A stretch of DNA of 64,000 nt from Bacteroidaceae bacterium. GTDB taxonomy: Bacteria > Bacteroidota > Bacteroidia > Bacteroidales > Bacteroidaceae. The position numbers were made by a program, and so were the translations under genes. Below the pieces are notes generated by a model. That model did not search any database and was not told the origin of the DNA. It saw only the letters and a program-made list of their open reading frames with translations. The stretch lies in contig JAGAQY010000057.1 in NCBI GenBank assembly GCA_017622495.1, positions 62,001 through 126,000 of the forward strand, given 5' to 3'. Positions 1 to 9,093 of this stretch are shown in pieces. Positions within the stretch are counted from its first letter, which is position 1, and each line of letters begins with the position of its first letter.

Positions 1-29
1 GCTATGGAAGATATGTTGTAATCGAATGA
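1..29 (+). CDS. 3' end of an upstream gene (partial)
   Basis: The frame beginning at base 3 reads YGRYVVIE and ends in TGA at 27-29. It overlaps the first possible ATG of the next gene as ATGA, a common arrangement inside operons. Only eight codons are visible, so the product cannot be named. It could be another member of the outer-membrane nutrient uptake cluster that follows. Confidence 0.3.
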
Positions 30-52
30 GGAACCATATAAACAGAATGATT

Positions 53-1723
53 ATGAACAAAAGATATATATATGGTATAGGAGCTGCATTGCTCATGTCA
101 CTTGGTACAGGCTGTTCCGATACTTGGGAGCAGCACTATCGACAGGAGGCTGCTGGTGGCAATACATTGTGGGAGGAAATCTCTTCGCGTAGCGAACTGA
201 GCAACTTTGCCAAGGTGATAGATGCTTGTGGATACAGTATCGTGCTCAATGGCAGCCAGACATACTCTGTCTTTGCACCTACGAACGATTATCTTTCACT
301 TGCAGAGGCTGACAGCCTGATCGAGAGCTATACCCTGCAGAAGAGTCAGGGAGTGAAGACAAACGACAATAGAGTGATTACGCAGTTTGTGCACAATCAT
401 ATTGCGCTGTATCGTAAGTCGGTGTCGTCCATGACCAATGACTCTATCTCTATGATGAACGGTAAGTACCAGGTGCTGACTCAGACGGGAATTGGCGGTC
501 AAACTTTTGAAGCCTCTAATGAACTGCATAGCAATGGTGTGCTCTATACCTTGAATGGTCAAGTGGAGTATTTCCCCAATGTTTTTGAGTATTTAGGACT
601 TGACCCGGAATTGGATAGCGTATATCATTTCATCAATAGTTACAGCGTATATGACTTTGACCCTAATCAGAGTGTGGCTGGTGGTATTGTCGATGGTGAG
701 ACCGTTTATCTTGACTCAGTTGTGGTGCTCCGCAACAATCTCCTCAGTCAGTATGGTCTTATCAACTCTGAGGACAGTACCTACTGGATGCTGGCACCTA
801 CCAATACGGCCTGGACAGAGTTGTATGATGAATATCGCGAATATTTCGTATATGACAAGTCATTGGCCGCTGCCGACTCTTTGCAAGAGAACAATGCCAA
901 GATGTCAATCCTGATGGGTGCCTTCTTCAATAGGACCGATAATCCAGATGCTGCATTCCAGGACTCTGCTTTGTCTACCATCGCTCCAACTGCTCTTATG
1001 CGCTTGTTGCAGGATGCCGAGCCGAAGGGTATCTACTATAAACCGTTTGAGGCGGGTGGTATATTTGATGGCACAGAAGATATTGTATGTAGCAACGGCC
1101 ATGTGCGTAAGGCCGAGACATTCAACATTGACAAGTCGAAGACCTTCTTGCAAACCATCAAGGTGGAGGCTGAGAACCAAATCTATCAGAAGAGTCTGTT
1201 GGAGTGTGAGACTCCGCTTACTATCCGCATCGTCTCAATGGACAATGCTTTCTATAATAAGCTGTCGGGCAATGCTTATGTGGATGTTATTCCTAAGAAT
1301 ACATCCGAGGATCCCGATAAATTCCCTGCTCCTAAGGTGACTTTCTCTATTCCTGGCACATTGTCAAACATCCCCTATGATATCTATATAGTGACAGCAC
1401 CCGTAGAGGCTTATAACCCGTATGCTACGGATGAAGATCGCTTGCCTAACCGTATTCGCGGTATATTGAACTTCAATAATCTTGACGGAAAGACCCAGAC
1501 AAAGCGTTTGAACGCTGCAGAGTCTACATCGGGTAATGTTGATACTCTTTTGATAGGCTCCAATGTGGTGTTCCCAACCTCTGCATACGGATTGGCCGAA
1601 CCTGTGGTGAACCTGCAGATATTGAGCCAGGTGAGTCGTAACCAGACTACACAATATTCTAATACGATGCATTTGGATTGTATCATATTCAAGCCACATG
1701 TAGATGAGGTTGAAGGAGAGTAA
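53..1723 (+). CDS. Fasciclin-domain surface lipoprotein
   Basis: This is a predicted lipoprotein of about 556 residues. I prefer the ATG at 53 because it starts directly with a signal peptide (MNKRYIYGIGAALLMS) ending at a cysteine in LGTGCS. ATGs at 26 and 47 are alternatives, and the one at 26 overlaps the preceding stop. Two fasciclin-like repeats are visible: the first around residues 35-175 with the APTNDYLSL and VHNHIALY signatures, the second around 185-360 with LAPTNTAWTEL. A separate beta-rich C-terminal domain follows from about 380. Fasciclin domains are adhesion or ligand-binding folds. In Bacteroidales such lipoproteins often sit beside SusC/SusD pairs and may act as surface accessory binding proteins. 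That role is inferred from context. The SusC-like gene follows after about 30 bases, suggesting one operon. Confidence 0.8.
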   Translation: MNKRYIYGIGAALLMSLGTGCSDTWEQHYRQEAAGGNTLWEEISSRSELSNFAKVIDACGYSIVLNGSQTYSVFAPTNDYLSLAEADSLIESYTLQKSQGVKTNDNRVITQFVHNHIALYRKSVSSMTNDSISMMNGKYQVLTQTGIGGQTFEASNELHSNGVLYTLNGQVEYFPNVFEYLGLDPELDSVYHFINSYSVYDFDPNQSVAGGIVDGETVYLDSVVVLRNNLLSQYGLINSEDSTYWMLAPTNTAWTELYDEYREYFVYDKSLAAADSLQENNAKMSILMGAFFNRTDNPDAAFQDSALSTIAPTALMRLLQDAEPKGIYYKPFEAGGIFDGTEDIVCSNGHVRKAETFNIDKSKTFLQTIKVEAENQIYQKSLLECETPLTIRIVSMDNAFYNKLSGNAYVDVIPKNTSEDPDKFPAPKVTFSIPGTLSNIPYDIYIVTAPVEAYNPYATDEDRLPNRIRGILNFNNLDGKTQTKRLNAAESTSGNVDTLLIGSNVVFPTSAYGLAEPVVNLQILSQVSRNQTTQYSNTMHLDCIIFKPHVDEVEGE

Positions 1724-1752
1724 GAGTAACGTTGCATTTTAATTCACACGAT

Positions 1753-4700
1753 ATGAAGAATTATATAATATATAGTTTGTCTGCCTGCTTGCTGATGTCG
1801 CTCCCCGCTATGGCACAGGATACAAGTAGTGAGCAGCAATCGACAGATGTTAAAGTATTGAAGGTAGGTAAGCAACTGCCGACCCGTGTGGTAAGAGGTG
1901 TTGTCTTGAATGGAGCAACACATCAGCCTATGCCTGGTGTACTGGTTAGTGCTGCTGCTCTGGATGGATACAGCACATTTACTACAGCCGATGGATCTTA
2001 CACGTTGGATCTTCCCCTTATAGTTAGTCAACTGTACATCTCGGCTCCCAATATGAATGGCATCTTGGTGGGTGTAGTAGAGGATGAGCAGGTGAAAACA
2101 TCGTATCTCTACCCAGAGACTTTTGCTGACGAGTATATAGAGCGCAACAATATGTTGAGTATACAGGCTGTTCGCGATTTCGACTATTCGGATGCTGTCT
2201 CTATAGAAGAGGAGATTCAGAAACAGGCTGGTGCCGCGGTGCACACCATCTCACGCAGTGGTACAGCCGGAATCGGTAGCGTTATGTTCATGAATGGTCT
2301 AAACTCGCTCAATGTGAACGCCCAGCCACTTGTTGTTATCGATGGCGTTATTGTTGACCAGCAGTACAACCGTCAGATGCTTCATCAGGGTTTCTACAAT
2401 AACATCCTGTCGAACATCAATCCGAACGATATTGAGAAGGTAACCGTGCTGCGCAATGGTACGGCGCTCTATGGTGCCAAGGGTGGTAATGGTGTAATCT
2501 TGATAGAGACACGCCGCAACAAGACTATGGCTACACGCATTACAGCAAGTGTGTCATCAGGTGTCACTTTTGAGCCCAAGTTCATGGAGATGATGGATGC
2601 TACACAGTACAAGAGCTATGCCTCGGACCTCTTGGCTACGACAAATACAACCATCAAGGACTTCAAGTTCCTCAACGAGAATCCTTCCTATTACTACTAT
2701 CCTCAGTATCACAACAATACTGATTGGAAGCAATATGTATATCGCACCGCCATCAGCCAGAACTACAATATCAATGTAAGTGGTGGTGACGATGTGGCCA
2801 ACTATAATCTCTCTTTGGGCTATGTAGACAAGCAGAGCACACTGGTGGGCAACGACATGGACCGTATCAATATCCGCTTCAATACAGACATTGAGTTTAC
2901 CGACAAGTTTGATGCCCGCTTCGACATCTCTTTTGCCAAGCTGTCGCGCAACTTGCGCAACGATGGCGCCACACTTGACTATAGCGAAGGCACCTCTACC
3001 GCACCAGGCTTCCTTGCCTATGTGAAGAGTCCTATGCTCAGCCCCTATACCTATTCCGATGGTGTGCTCTCCAACAGCTTTATTGATGTGAGCGATGAAA
3101 GCTATCTCGATGAGGCCTTGTCGAAGTACAACAATTACAACTACAAACTGGCCAATCCGATTGCCGTCAATGACTATGGCCATGCCCAGAACAAGAACTA
3201 TTATGAGAATTCGATGCTGAATATCTCGGTGACCCCCAAGTACCAGTTCAACGACCACTTGGCACTGAGCGAACACTTCTCCTATAACTTGGTGAACACT
3301 TCGGAAAACTATTACATCCCGATGAATGGTGTGCCCAGTTACTTTGTGTCCAGTGTGAGCGCCTATCGTGACAATGAGACCCGCGCATTGGCTTCGCACC
3401 AGGGCTCCATGTTCTCTGATACACGTCTTGACTGGAGCAATCGCTATGGTGCACATGACTGGCATGTGTTTGGTGGTGCCCGTGTGCAGATGGAGAGCTA
3501 CTCGCTCAATACACAGGTGGGTTACAACACCGGTAATGACAAGACTCCGTTTATGAGCTCCTCATTGCTCAATGCCAACAATGGCGGTTCTGATGACAAG
3601 TGGAACTCTTGGGCTTGGTATGCACAGGGTGAGTACAACTACCTGCAGCGCTACTATCTCCAGCTCAATGCTACTGCCGAGACCTCTTCGCGCTTTGGAA
3701 AGGATGCCATCAACAGCATCAAGGCATTCGGTGCTCCTTGGACCATGTTCTACGGTGCTCAGGGTGCTTGGGTCGTAAGCAACGAATCGTGGATGGCAGG
3801 TGTAGAGCCTATTGACTATCTGCGTATCTCGGCAGGTTATGATGTTAGCGGAAACGATGACATTGATTACTATGCTGCTCGCAGCTACTTCCGTGCGTTC
3901 AAGTTTATGAACAGTATCTCCGGTATCGCCTTCGATAATATCGGTAATTCGGAATTGCAGGCCGAGATTACTCGTCGCTTCAATGTGGGCTTGGAAACCA
4001 ATCTACTGAAGAATCGCCTCTCGATCCGCCTGAACGGCTTTTTCAGCAACACCGACAATCTGCTCACTTTCCAATCTTTGGGATTCCTCTCAGGCTTGGA
4101 GTACAACTGGAGCAACGGTGGTGCACTCAGCAACAGAGGTGTCGATGCTTCTGTCATGGGCAAGCTCATTGCTGCCAAGGACTTCCAGTGGGAAATGGGC
4201 GTAAGCGCCGGCCATTACAAGAATAAGATTACTCGCCTTGCCGACAATAAGACCTTTATGGATACACAGCTCTATGGTGCTACCATCCGTACCGAGGTAG
4301 GGCAGGCTGCCAACCTCTTCTATGGATATGAGACCGAGGGTGTCTTTGCTACGAGCGAGCAGGCTGCCGAGTCGGGCCTCTATATCTTGGCCGAGAATGG
4401 TGTGGACAAGAAGCCCTTTGGTGCTGGCGATGTCATCTTCAAGGACAACCATGAAGATGGCGCCATTGATGCCAAGGATATGGTAGTCATCGGTGACCCA
4501 AATCCCGATATCTATGGTAACCTGTTCAGCGCGATGAGCTACAAGCGCTTCCGTTTGGATGTCAACTTCAACTATAGCTTGGGCAACGATGTATACAACT
4601 ATATGCGTAGCCAACTTGAGGGTGGCAACCGATTTATGAACCAGACCACAGCGATGCTGCATCGTTGGCAGGCCGAGGGACAGCAGACCTCAATGCCTCG

Positions 4701-4992
4701 CGCTACCTTCCAGGATCCTATGGGCAATGCCCGCTTCAGCGACCGCTGGATTGAGGATGGCAGCTACTTGCGTCTGAAGTCGGCCACACTCAGCTATAAT
4801 CTGCCCATCAACTCCACCTTCATTCAAGGTTTCCAGTTCTGGGTGCAGGCTAACAATGTGTTTACGCTCTCCAAGTACCTGGGCAGTGATCCCGAGTTTG
4901 CGGCTACGTCCAGTGTCATTGGTCAGGGTATCGACCTTGGTCAGCTCTCGCAGAGCCGCAGTATTGTTGCTGGTATAAAAATAAATCTCTAA
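1753..4992 (+). CDS. SusC-like TonB-dependent outer-membrane transporter
   Basis: This is a SusC/RagA-family TonB-dependent transporter of about 1,079 residues, normal for the family. The ATG at 1753 is chosen because it opens a signal peptide (KNYIIYSLSACLLMSLPAMA, cleaved near AQ). A carboxypeptidase-regulatory-like domain follows at about 48-125 (PMPGVLVSAA...). The plug domain (about 150-255) carries the SusC hallmarks VVIDGVIVD, INPNDIEKVTVLRNGTA and YGAKGGNGVILI. The rest is a 22-strand-type barrel rich in aromatic residues. Together with the SusD-like lipoprotein 20 bp downstream it would form a TonB-powered pump for large ligands at the outer membrane. The substrate is not evident from sequence; neighbouring glycosidase and metallopeptidase genes suggest a glycan or glycoprotein. 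Confidence 0.95.
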   Translation: MKNYIIYSLSACLLMSLPAMAQDTSSEQQSTDVKVLKVGKQLPTRVVRGVVLNGATHQPMPGVLVSAAALDGYSTFTTADGSYTLDLPLIVSQLYISAPNMNGILVGVVEDEQVKTSYLYPETFADEYIERNNMLSIQAVRDFDYSDAVSIEEEIQKQAGAAVHTISRSGTAGIGSVMFMNGLNSLNVNAQPLVVIDGVIVDQQYNRQMLHQGFYNNILSNINPNDIEKVTVLRNGTALYGAKGGNGVILIETRRNKTMATRITASVSSGVTFEPKFMEMMDATQYKSYASDLLATTNTTIKDFKFLNENPSYYYYPQYHNNTDWKQYVYRTAISQNYNINVSGGDDVANYNLSLGYVDKQSTLVGNDMDRINIRFNTDIEFTDKFDARFDISFAKLSRNLRNDGATLDYSEGTSTAPGFLAYVKSPMLSPYTYSDGVLSNSFIDVSDESYLDEALSKYNNYNYKLANPIAVNDYGHAQNKNYYENSMLNISVTPKYQFNDHLALSEHFSYNLVNTSENYYIPMNGVPSYFVSSVSAYRDNETRALASHQGSMFSDTRLDWSNRYGAHDWHVFGGARVQMESYSLNTQVGYNTGNDKTPFMSSSLLNANNGGSDDKWNSWAWYAQGEYNYLQRYYLQLNATAETSSRFGKDAINSIKAFGAPWTMFYGAQGAWVVSNESWMAGVEPIDYLRISAGYDVSGNDDIDYYAARSYFRAFKFMNSISGIAFDNIGNSELQAEITRRFNVGLETNLLKNRLSIRLNGFFSNTDNLLTFQSLGFLSGLEYNWSNGGALSNRGVDASVMGKLIAAKDFQWEMGVSAGHYKNKITRLADNKTFMDTQLYGATIRTEVGQAANLFYGYETEGVFATSEQAAESGLYILAENGVDKKPFGAGDVIFKDNHEDGAIDAKDMVVIGDPNPDIYGNLFSAMSYKRFRLDVNFNYSLGNDVYNYMRSQLEGGNRFMNQTTAMLHRWQAEGQQTSMPRATFQDPMGNARFSDRWIEDGSYLRLKSATLSYNLPINSTFIQGFQFWVQANNVFTLSKYLGSDPEFAATSSVIGQGIDLGQLSQSRSIVAGIKINL

Positions 4993-5012
4993 ACTCCTAT
5001 ATATATAATAGT

Positions 5013-6806
5013 ATGAAACGAACAATCGATATACTCGCCGGATGCTGCAAACGCTATGCCGCCTTGCTGCTCTCTGCACTGATTATTGTTCCCTCGATGT
5101 CGGGTTGTCAGGACTTTCTGGATACGGAGTCCTCGCACTTCTCTGACAATAAGTTGGACTCTCCTTCCGATACGCTCTACTCAGTGATAGGTGTGTTGTA
5201 TAAGCTGCAGAGCCTTTCTGACAGAACCATCCTGTTGGGCGAACTGCGTGGCGACCTGGCAGATGTGACCGATGTCACCTCTTCGGACCTCTTGGAGATT
5301 GCCATGTTCAATGTCAGCGACAACAATGCATACAATGCTCCACGCGACTACTATGCGGTCATCAACAACTGCAACTACTTCCTGGCCAATGTAGACATTG
5401 ACATGAAGAATAACCGTAATGAATATATCTTTCGCAAAGAGTACGCTGTGATCAAGGCTTATCGTGCGTGGACCTACTTGCAGCTTGCCCTCAACTATGG
5501 TGAAGTACCCTTCGTTACTGAGCCTATCCTTACGCAAGAGGAGGCCGAGCGCGACTATCCTAAGTACGGCATCGAAGAGATTTGCGAATATTTCATCAAT
5601 GACCTTCAAGGATTGGAGACAATCGAAGTTCCTGGCTATGGAACAATCCGAAACACCGATTCTCGCCTCTTCTACTTCCCCATGTATGTATTGCAGGGCG
5701 ACCTCAATCTTTGGGCTGGCAATTATAAGGAGGCTGCATTGTGCTATTACAATTACTTGAATACTCGCAATACTTCGTATGTTGGGTATCCTTTAGATAT
5801 TACTACCGTTAATTGGTCTCGTGAAGATTTGCGTTGGATGTCTAAATCGGATTCTTGGTCTACAATGTCTTTCGGGATAGAGGCTTATGATGGTATAAAT
5901 GTGGAACTTATCACTATGTTTCCTGGCGACTCTATTCCTTCGGAGAGCCAATATAGTCGTCTGAGCGATTATTTTAACTCAACTACAAGTAATAACTATG
6001 AGGTATCAATCATACCCTCTAAAAGTCTGACCGAATTATCAGCTTCGCAAATTTATTGTCATCTAACAAACTCTAATAATGTGGTTTATCCGCCTGCCTC
6101 ATTGGAGGGATTTGAAAGAGGTGACTTGCGTCTCGCTGCGGCATATGGTGGGTATAATATCTTTGGCCTTGATGGTTCTGTGACGAAGTTGGTGATGAAT
6201 TCTAAGTATTCTTCACGCAACGTACACCTCTATCGCCGTACGATGGTTTATCTGCGTATGGCCGAGGCGCTTAACCGTGCAGGCTATCCGCGCTTTGCTT
6301 TCCAGATATTGAGCAAGGGTGTCAACAACAGCGTTATAGCCTCTGAGGTGCTTCCCTATTGCACTACGGCAGCAGACTCTGCTTGGGTTAGTCAGTTCAA
6401 CTTCCCCAACAACCAGTATGTATTGCGCACGGCTGTTGAGATGACCACAGAGAACACAATGGGTATTCACTCCAAAGGCTCCGGCTGGACAGAATACAAT
6501 GAGTACTATGTGTTCCCCGATGACTCTACGCTTACACCCGATGCACGCTTGGCTTATCAGATAGAGAAGGTAGAAGACCTGATTGTCGATGAAGAGGCAT
6601 TAGAGTTTGCTTTCGAGGGTCACCGCTTCTATGATCTGATGCGTGTGGCATTGCGTCGAGGCGAACCTGCTTATCTTGCCGACCGCGTATATGCTCGCCG
6701 TGGTGAAGCCAAGGTGGATGAAATGAAATCCTTTATAGCTAAGGATTTGTACGAGCCTGCCAACTGGTATCTCCAGTGGAACGGTGAGATTGGCATGAAA
6801 GAATAA
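5013..6806 (+). CDS. SusD/RagB-family substrate-binding lipoprotein
   Basis: This 597-residue lipoprotein partners the SusC-like transporter immediately upstream. The N-terminus is a lipoprotein signal with Cys32 in PSMSGC, followed by DFLDTES, the typical start of mature SusD proteins. TPR-like helical segments follow, for example KAYRAWTYLQLALNYGEVPF. The C-terminal part holds the conserved EEALEFAFEGHRFYDLMR block of the SusD/RagB family, where the protein packs against SusC and forms the lid of the transport chamber. The region coding for about residues 255-370 (5780-6160) looks more AT-rich than the flanks and may be the variable ligand-binding part. No glycan specificity can be predicted. 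A repeat block and a terminator-like hairpin follow the stop codon. Confidence 0.94.
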   Translation: MKRTIDILAGCCKRYAALLLSALIIVPSMSGCQDFLDTESSHFSDNKLDSPSDTLYSVIGVLYKLQSLSDRTILLGELRGDLADVTDVTSSDLLEIAMFNVSDNNAYNAPRDYYAVINNCNYFLANVDIDMKNNRNEYIFRKEYAVIKAYRAWTYLQLALNYGEVPFVTEPILTQEEAERDYPKYGIEEICEYFINDLQGLETIEVPGYGTIRNTDSRLFYFPMYVLQGDLNLWAGNYKEAALCYYNYLNTRNTSYVGYPLDITTVNWSREDLRWMSKSDSWSTMSFGIEAYDGINVELITMFPGDSIPSESQYSRLSDYFNSTTSNNYEVSIIPSKSLTELSASQIYCHLTNSNNVVYPPASLEGFERGDLRLAAAYGGYNIFGLDGSVTKLVMNSKYSSRNVHLYRRTMVYLRMAEALNRAGYPRFAFQILSKGVNNSVIASEVLPYCTTAADSAWVSQFNFPNNQYVLRTAVEMTTENTMGIHSKGSGWTEYNEYYVFPDDSTLTPDARLAYQIEKVEDLIVDEEALEFAFEGHRFYDLMRVALRRGEPAYLADRVYARRGEAKVDEMKSFIAKDLYEPANWYLQWNGEIGMKE

Positions 6807-6813
6807 ATTAGTG

Positions 6814-6858
6814 TCACACCTGTGATAAAGTTTTATCATAGGTGTGATAATTTTTTTT
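6814..6858 (+). terminator. Hairpin plus T-run behind susD
   Basis: TCACACCTGTGATAAA (6814-6829) pairs with TTTATCATAGGTGTGA (6832-6847), leaving a two-base gap and one G-T wobble. TAATTTTTTTT follows. It looks like an intrinsic terminator or attenuator separating the SusC/SusD genes from the downstream genes. It is built from the first two units of the 22-bp array. Confidence 0.6.
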
Positions 6859-6923
6859 CACAGGCTTGAAAAACTTTTTTCACAGGCTTGATAATTTTTT
6901 TTCATAGGTATTAAAATAATGAA
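6814..6923. repeat. Five phased 22-bp tandem repeats
   Basis: Five units begin exactly 22 bp apart at 6814, 6836, 6858, 6880 and 6902. Each starts TCAYANSYNTGA-like (for example TCACAGGCTTGA) and most end in a run of T. The array fills nearly the whole susD to 6927 gap. Units three and four are almost identical, and the outer ones are diverged. Confidence 0.85.
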
Positions 6924-6926
6924 AAT

Positions 6927-7325
6927 ATGAAGAGATTATTGTTTTTAGTAGTTTGTTTGGCGGCATTCTCTTTCTCTGCTTGGGCGCAAGAGGAGGTGAA
7001 AGTGCTGAAGATGACGGCCGTGCGCACCAATAATCAGGAGGTTACGGTGTCGCTGTATGATACCGATGACTTTTGCGGACCGAAGGCTTATATGGATGAT
7101 AAGCGATTGGTCGTTGGGGGACGCTCCATGCTGCTCTCTCGAGTGCGTGAGATCCGTTTCTTTATAGATACCGAGGTGATTGACGAGGTGAAACCCGTTG
7201 AGGTGCCTGAAGTGGCCGACATCTATGGCATGGATGGCCGCCTTGTGCGCAAGAACGCAGCTTCTCTTGAGGGCCTTCCCAAAGGGTTATATATCATGAA
7301 CGGCAAGAAAATGGTTGTCAAATAA
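6927..7325 (+). CDS. Small secreted protein with a C-terminal sorting-domain-like tail
   Basis: This 132-residue protein has a clear signal peptide (KRLLFLVVCLAAFSFSAWAQ). A short beta-rich body contains the sequence LYDTDDFCG. The tail, IYGMDGRLVRK...GLPKGLYIMNGKKMVVK, matches the pattern of the type A C-terminal domain used for type IX secretion and common on Bacteroidales surface proteins. The body has no domain I recognise. It overlaps the ORF of the next gene, whose real start lies 17 bases after this stop, so the two are probably co-transcribed. It resembles the other small protein at 10504 in layout: signal, about 80 residues, sorting-like tail. Confidence 0.7.
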   Translation: MKRLLFLVVCLAAFSFSAWAQEEVKVLKMTAVRTNNQEVTVSLYDTDDFCGPKAYMDDKRLVVGGRSMLLSRVREIRFFIDTEVIDEVKPVEVPEVADIYGMDGRLVRKNAASLEGLPKGLYIMNGKKMVVK

Positions 7326-7341
7326 TAAACACGGAATAACT

Positions 7342-8985
7342 ATGAAAGCAAAGATACTTACCGCTCTATTCTGTCTGTCGGGTGTGCTCAACATGTATGC
7401 CCAGGACTCATTGTGGGTACGATACGACAATCGTTTCAAGGCCAATAAATTTTTGATGGATATTTCGGAGTTTGACTCCATAGAGTTTCGTGCTCGTGGC
7501 ACGATGCCTGTGATACGTCGCTACTCCACATCTTTTGATAATGGCTATGCTGACTATCGTCTGTCGGGTATGACTGGTACTGATGGCGCTGCACTCATCA
7601 TCGGCGACCCCGGCCGCATCTTGTGGAAACCTCGCACTTCAGACAATAGCTACAACAACGATTATGCCGACCCCAATGCCAAGTGGTCGTTCAAGCACAG
7701 CAAGGAGTCAGAGCATTTCGTGGTGTTCTGGGACAGTCGCTTCGGTGACGACCCCAATGCCTCCACCGTTCCTGCGAATATGCGTGTCAATATCGATGAC
7801 CTGCTCCTCAAGGCCGAAAAGTTCTACACCACCAATGTGGAGGAGTTGGGCATGGTCGTTACCGGTGACAACAAGTCGCAGCTCGATACCTACAAGATGA
7901 TGATTTATCTCTTGTATCAGACCGAGTGGTTGGCTACAGGCTCGGGCTATGACAATACGGTGGGAGCCCTGTGGGTCAATCCCAGCACTTGCCAGCCCGT
8001 AGGCTCTACGATAGCTCACGAGATAGGCCACTCGTTCCAGTATCAAACCTATTGCGACAATATCTATCGTGGCAAGGCCAATGACAATCGCTCGGGCTTC
8101 CGTTACGGATATCCCAATAGCAATGGTGGCTGTGGATTCTGGGAACAGTGTGCGCAGTGGCAGGCACATCAGGACTATCCGTCCGAGGCTATCAACAGCT
8201 ACCACTTCGATGTATGGATGCGAAACTATCATCGCCACTTCGAACATGAGTGGATGCGCTATGCCAGCTACTGGTTACAATATTATTGGACCGAGAAGAA
8301 CGGCCTGTCGGCTCTTGGCCGCATCTGGAATGAGAGCTATTATCCCGAAGATGCCTCACAGGCCTATATGCGTATATTCTGTGGTAATGATTATGATGAG
8401 TTCTTGAAGCAGTATTTCGAGTATGCTCAGAAGGCTACTACCTTCGACTTCGACCAGATACGCAGCTACGTGATGGGCAAATACTCCAACTACAAAACTT
8501 CTTTCGTTAACCTTGCTGAAGGATGGAAGCAGGTGGCCTACGCAAGCTGTCCGCAGCCCACAGGCTTCAATGCCATTCCTCTGACATTGCCCGAGGCGGG
8601 TACTGAGGTGAAGGTTACTATCAAGCCTTTGGCTGCAGGTTCTGCTTTGGCTACGGGAGATGCCGGTACGCAGGTCGATGGCGATGGCAATAAGGTGGGT
8701 ACTGTTACCGCTTATAATAATACGGCAGTGGTAGGTCATGAGCAGCTGGCCTATGGCTTTGTCGGTATTAAGTGGGACAATACCCGTGTATATGGCGACA
8801 TGAGTCTGGCTACACCTTCAGCCGAGGGTACAGCTACCTTTACTGTGCCTGAGAACATGCGCTATCTGTGGGTAGTCGTTCAGGGTGCTCCTACCAAGTA
8901 TTTCCAGTGTCCATGGGACGAGAAGGAGGCCACCGACCATCAGTTGCCTTATCAGATTAAAGTGGAAGGAACAAGTATGAAATAG
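7342..8985 (+). CDS. Secreted HExxH protein, DUF6055-like putative metallopeptidase
   Basis: The ATG at 7342 opens a signal peptide (MKAKILTALFCLSGVLNMYAQ), so it is preferred to the in-frame ATG at 7315 that lies inside the preceding gene. The protein is about 547 residues. A zinc-metallopeptidase-type motif HEIGH lies at residues 226-230 within IAHEIGHSFQYQ, preceded by the block YDNTVGALWVNP. The motif FKHSKESEHFVVFWDSRFGD at the front and a beta-rich C-terminal domain match what I remember of the DUF6055 family. Peptidase activity is inferred from the HExxH motif only. A third zinc ligand is not obvious; the glutamates in GCGFWEQCAQW are candidates. A paralogue lies directly downstream. 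Both may process a glycoprotein ligand of the SusC/D pair. Confidence 0.65.
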   Translation: MKAKILTALFCLSGVLNMYAQDSLWVRYDNRFKANKFLMDISEFDSIEFRARGTMPVIRRYSTSFDNGYADYRLSGMTGTDGAALIIGDPGRILWKPRTSDNSYNNDYADPNAKWSFKHSKESEHFVVFWDSRFGDDPNASTVPANMRVNIDDLLLKAEKFYTTNVEELGMVVTGDNKSQLDTYKMMIYLLYQTEWLATGSGYDNTVGALWVNPSTCQPVGSTIAHEIGHSFQYQTYCDNIYRGKANDNRSGFRYGYPNSNGGCGFWEQCAQWQAHQDYPSEAINSYHFDVWMRNYHRHFEHEWMRYASYWLQYYWTEKNGLSALGRIWNESYYPEDASQAYMRIFCGNDYDEFLKQYFEYAQKATTFDFDQIRSYVMGKYSNYKTSFVNLAEGWKQVAYASCPQPTGFNAIPLTLPEAGTEVKVTIKPLAAGSALATGDAGTQVDGDGNKVGTVTAYNNTAVVGHEQLAYGFVGIKWDNTRVYGDMSLATPSAEGTATFTVPENMRYLWVVVQGAPTKYFQCPWDEKEATDHQLPYQIKVEGTSMK

Positions 8986-9093
8986 GATATTAGAAGTTAA
9001 ATGGAGATAGAGGTAGTTAGATGGAGATAAATGCCATTAGCTGAGTCTATCTCCTCTTAATTTCCTATAACTCCATAGAGAACTAACAATAAT

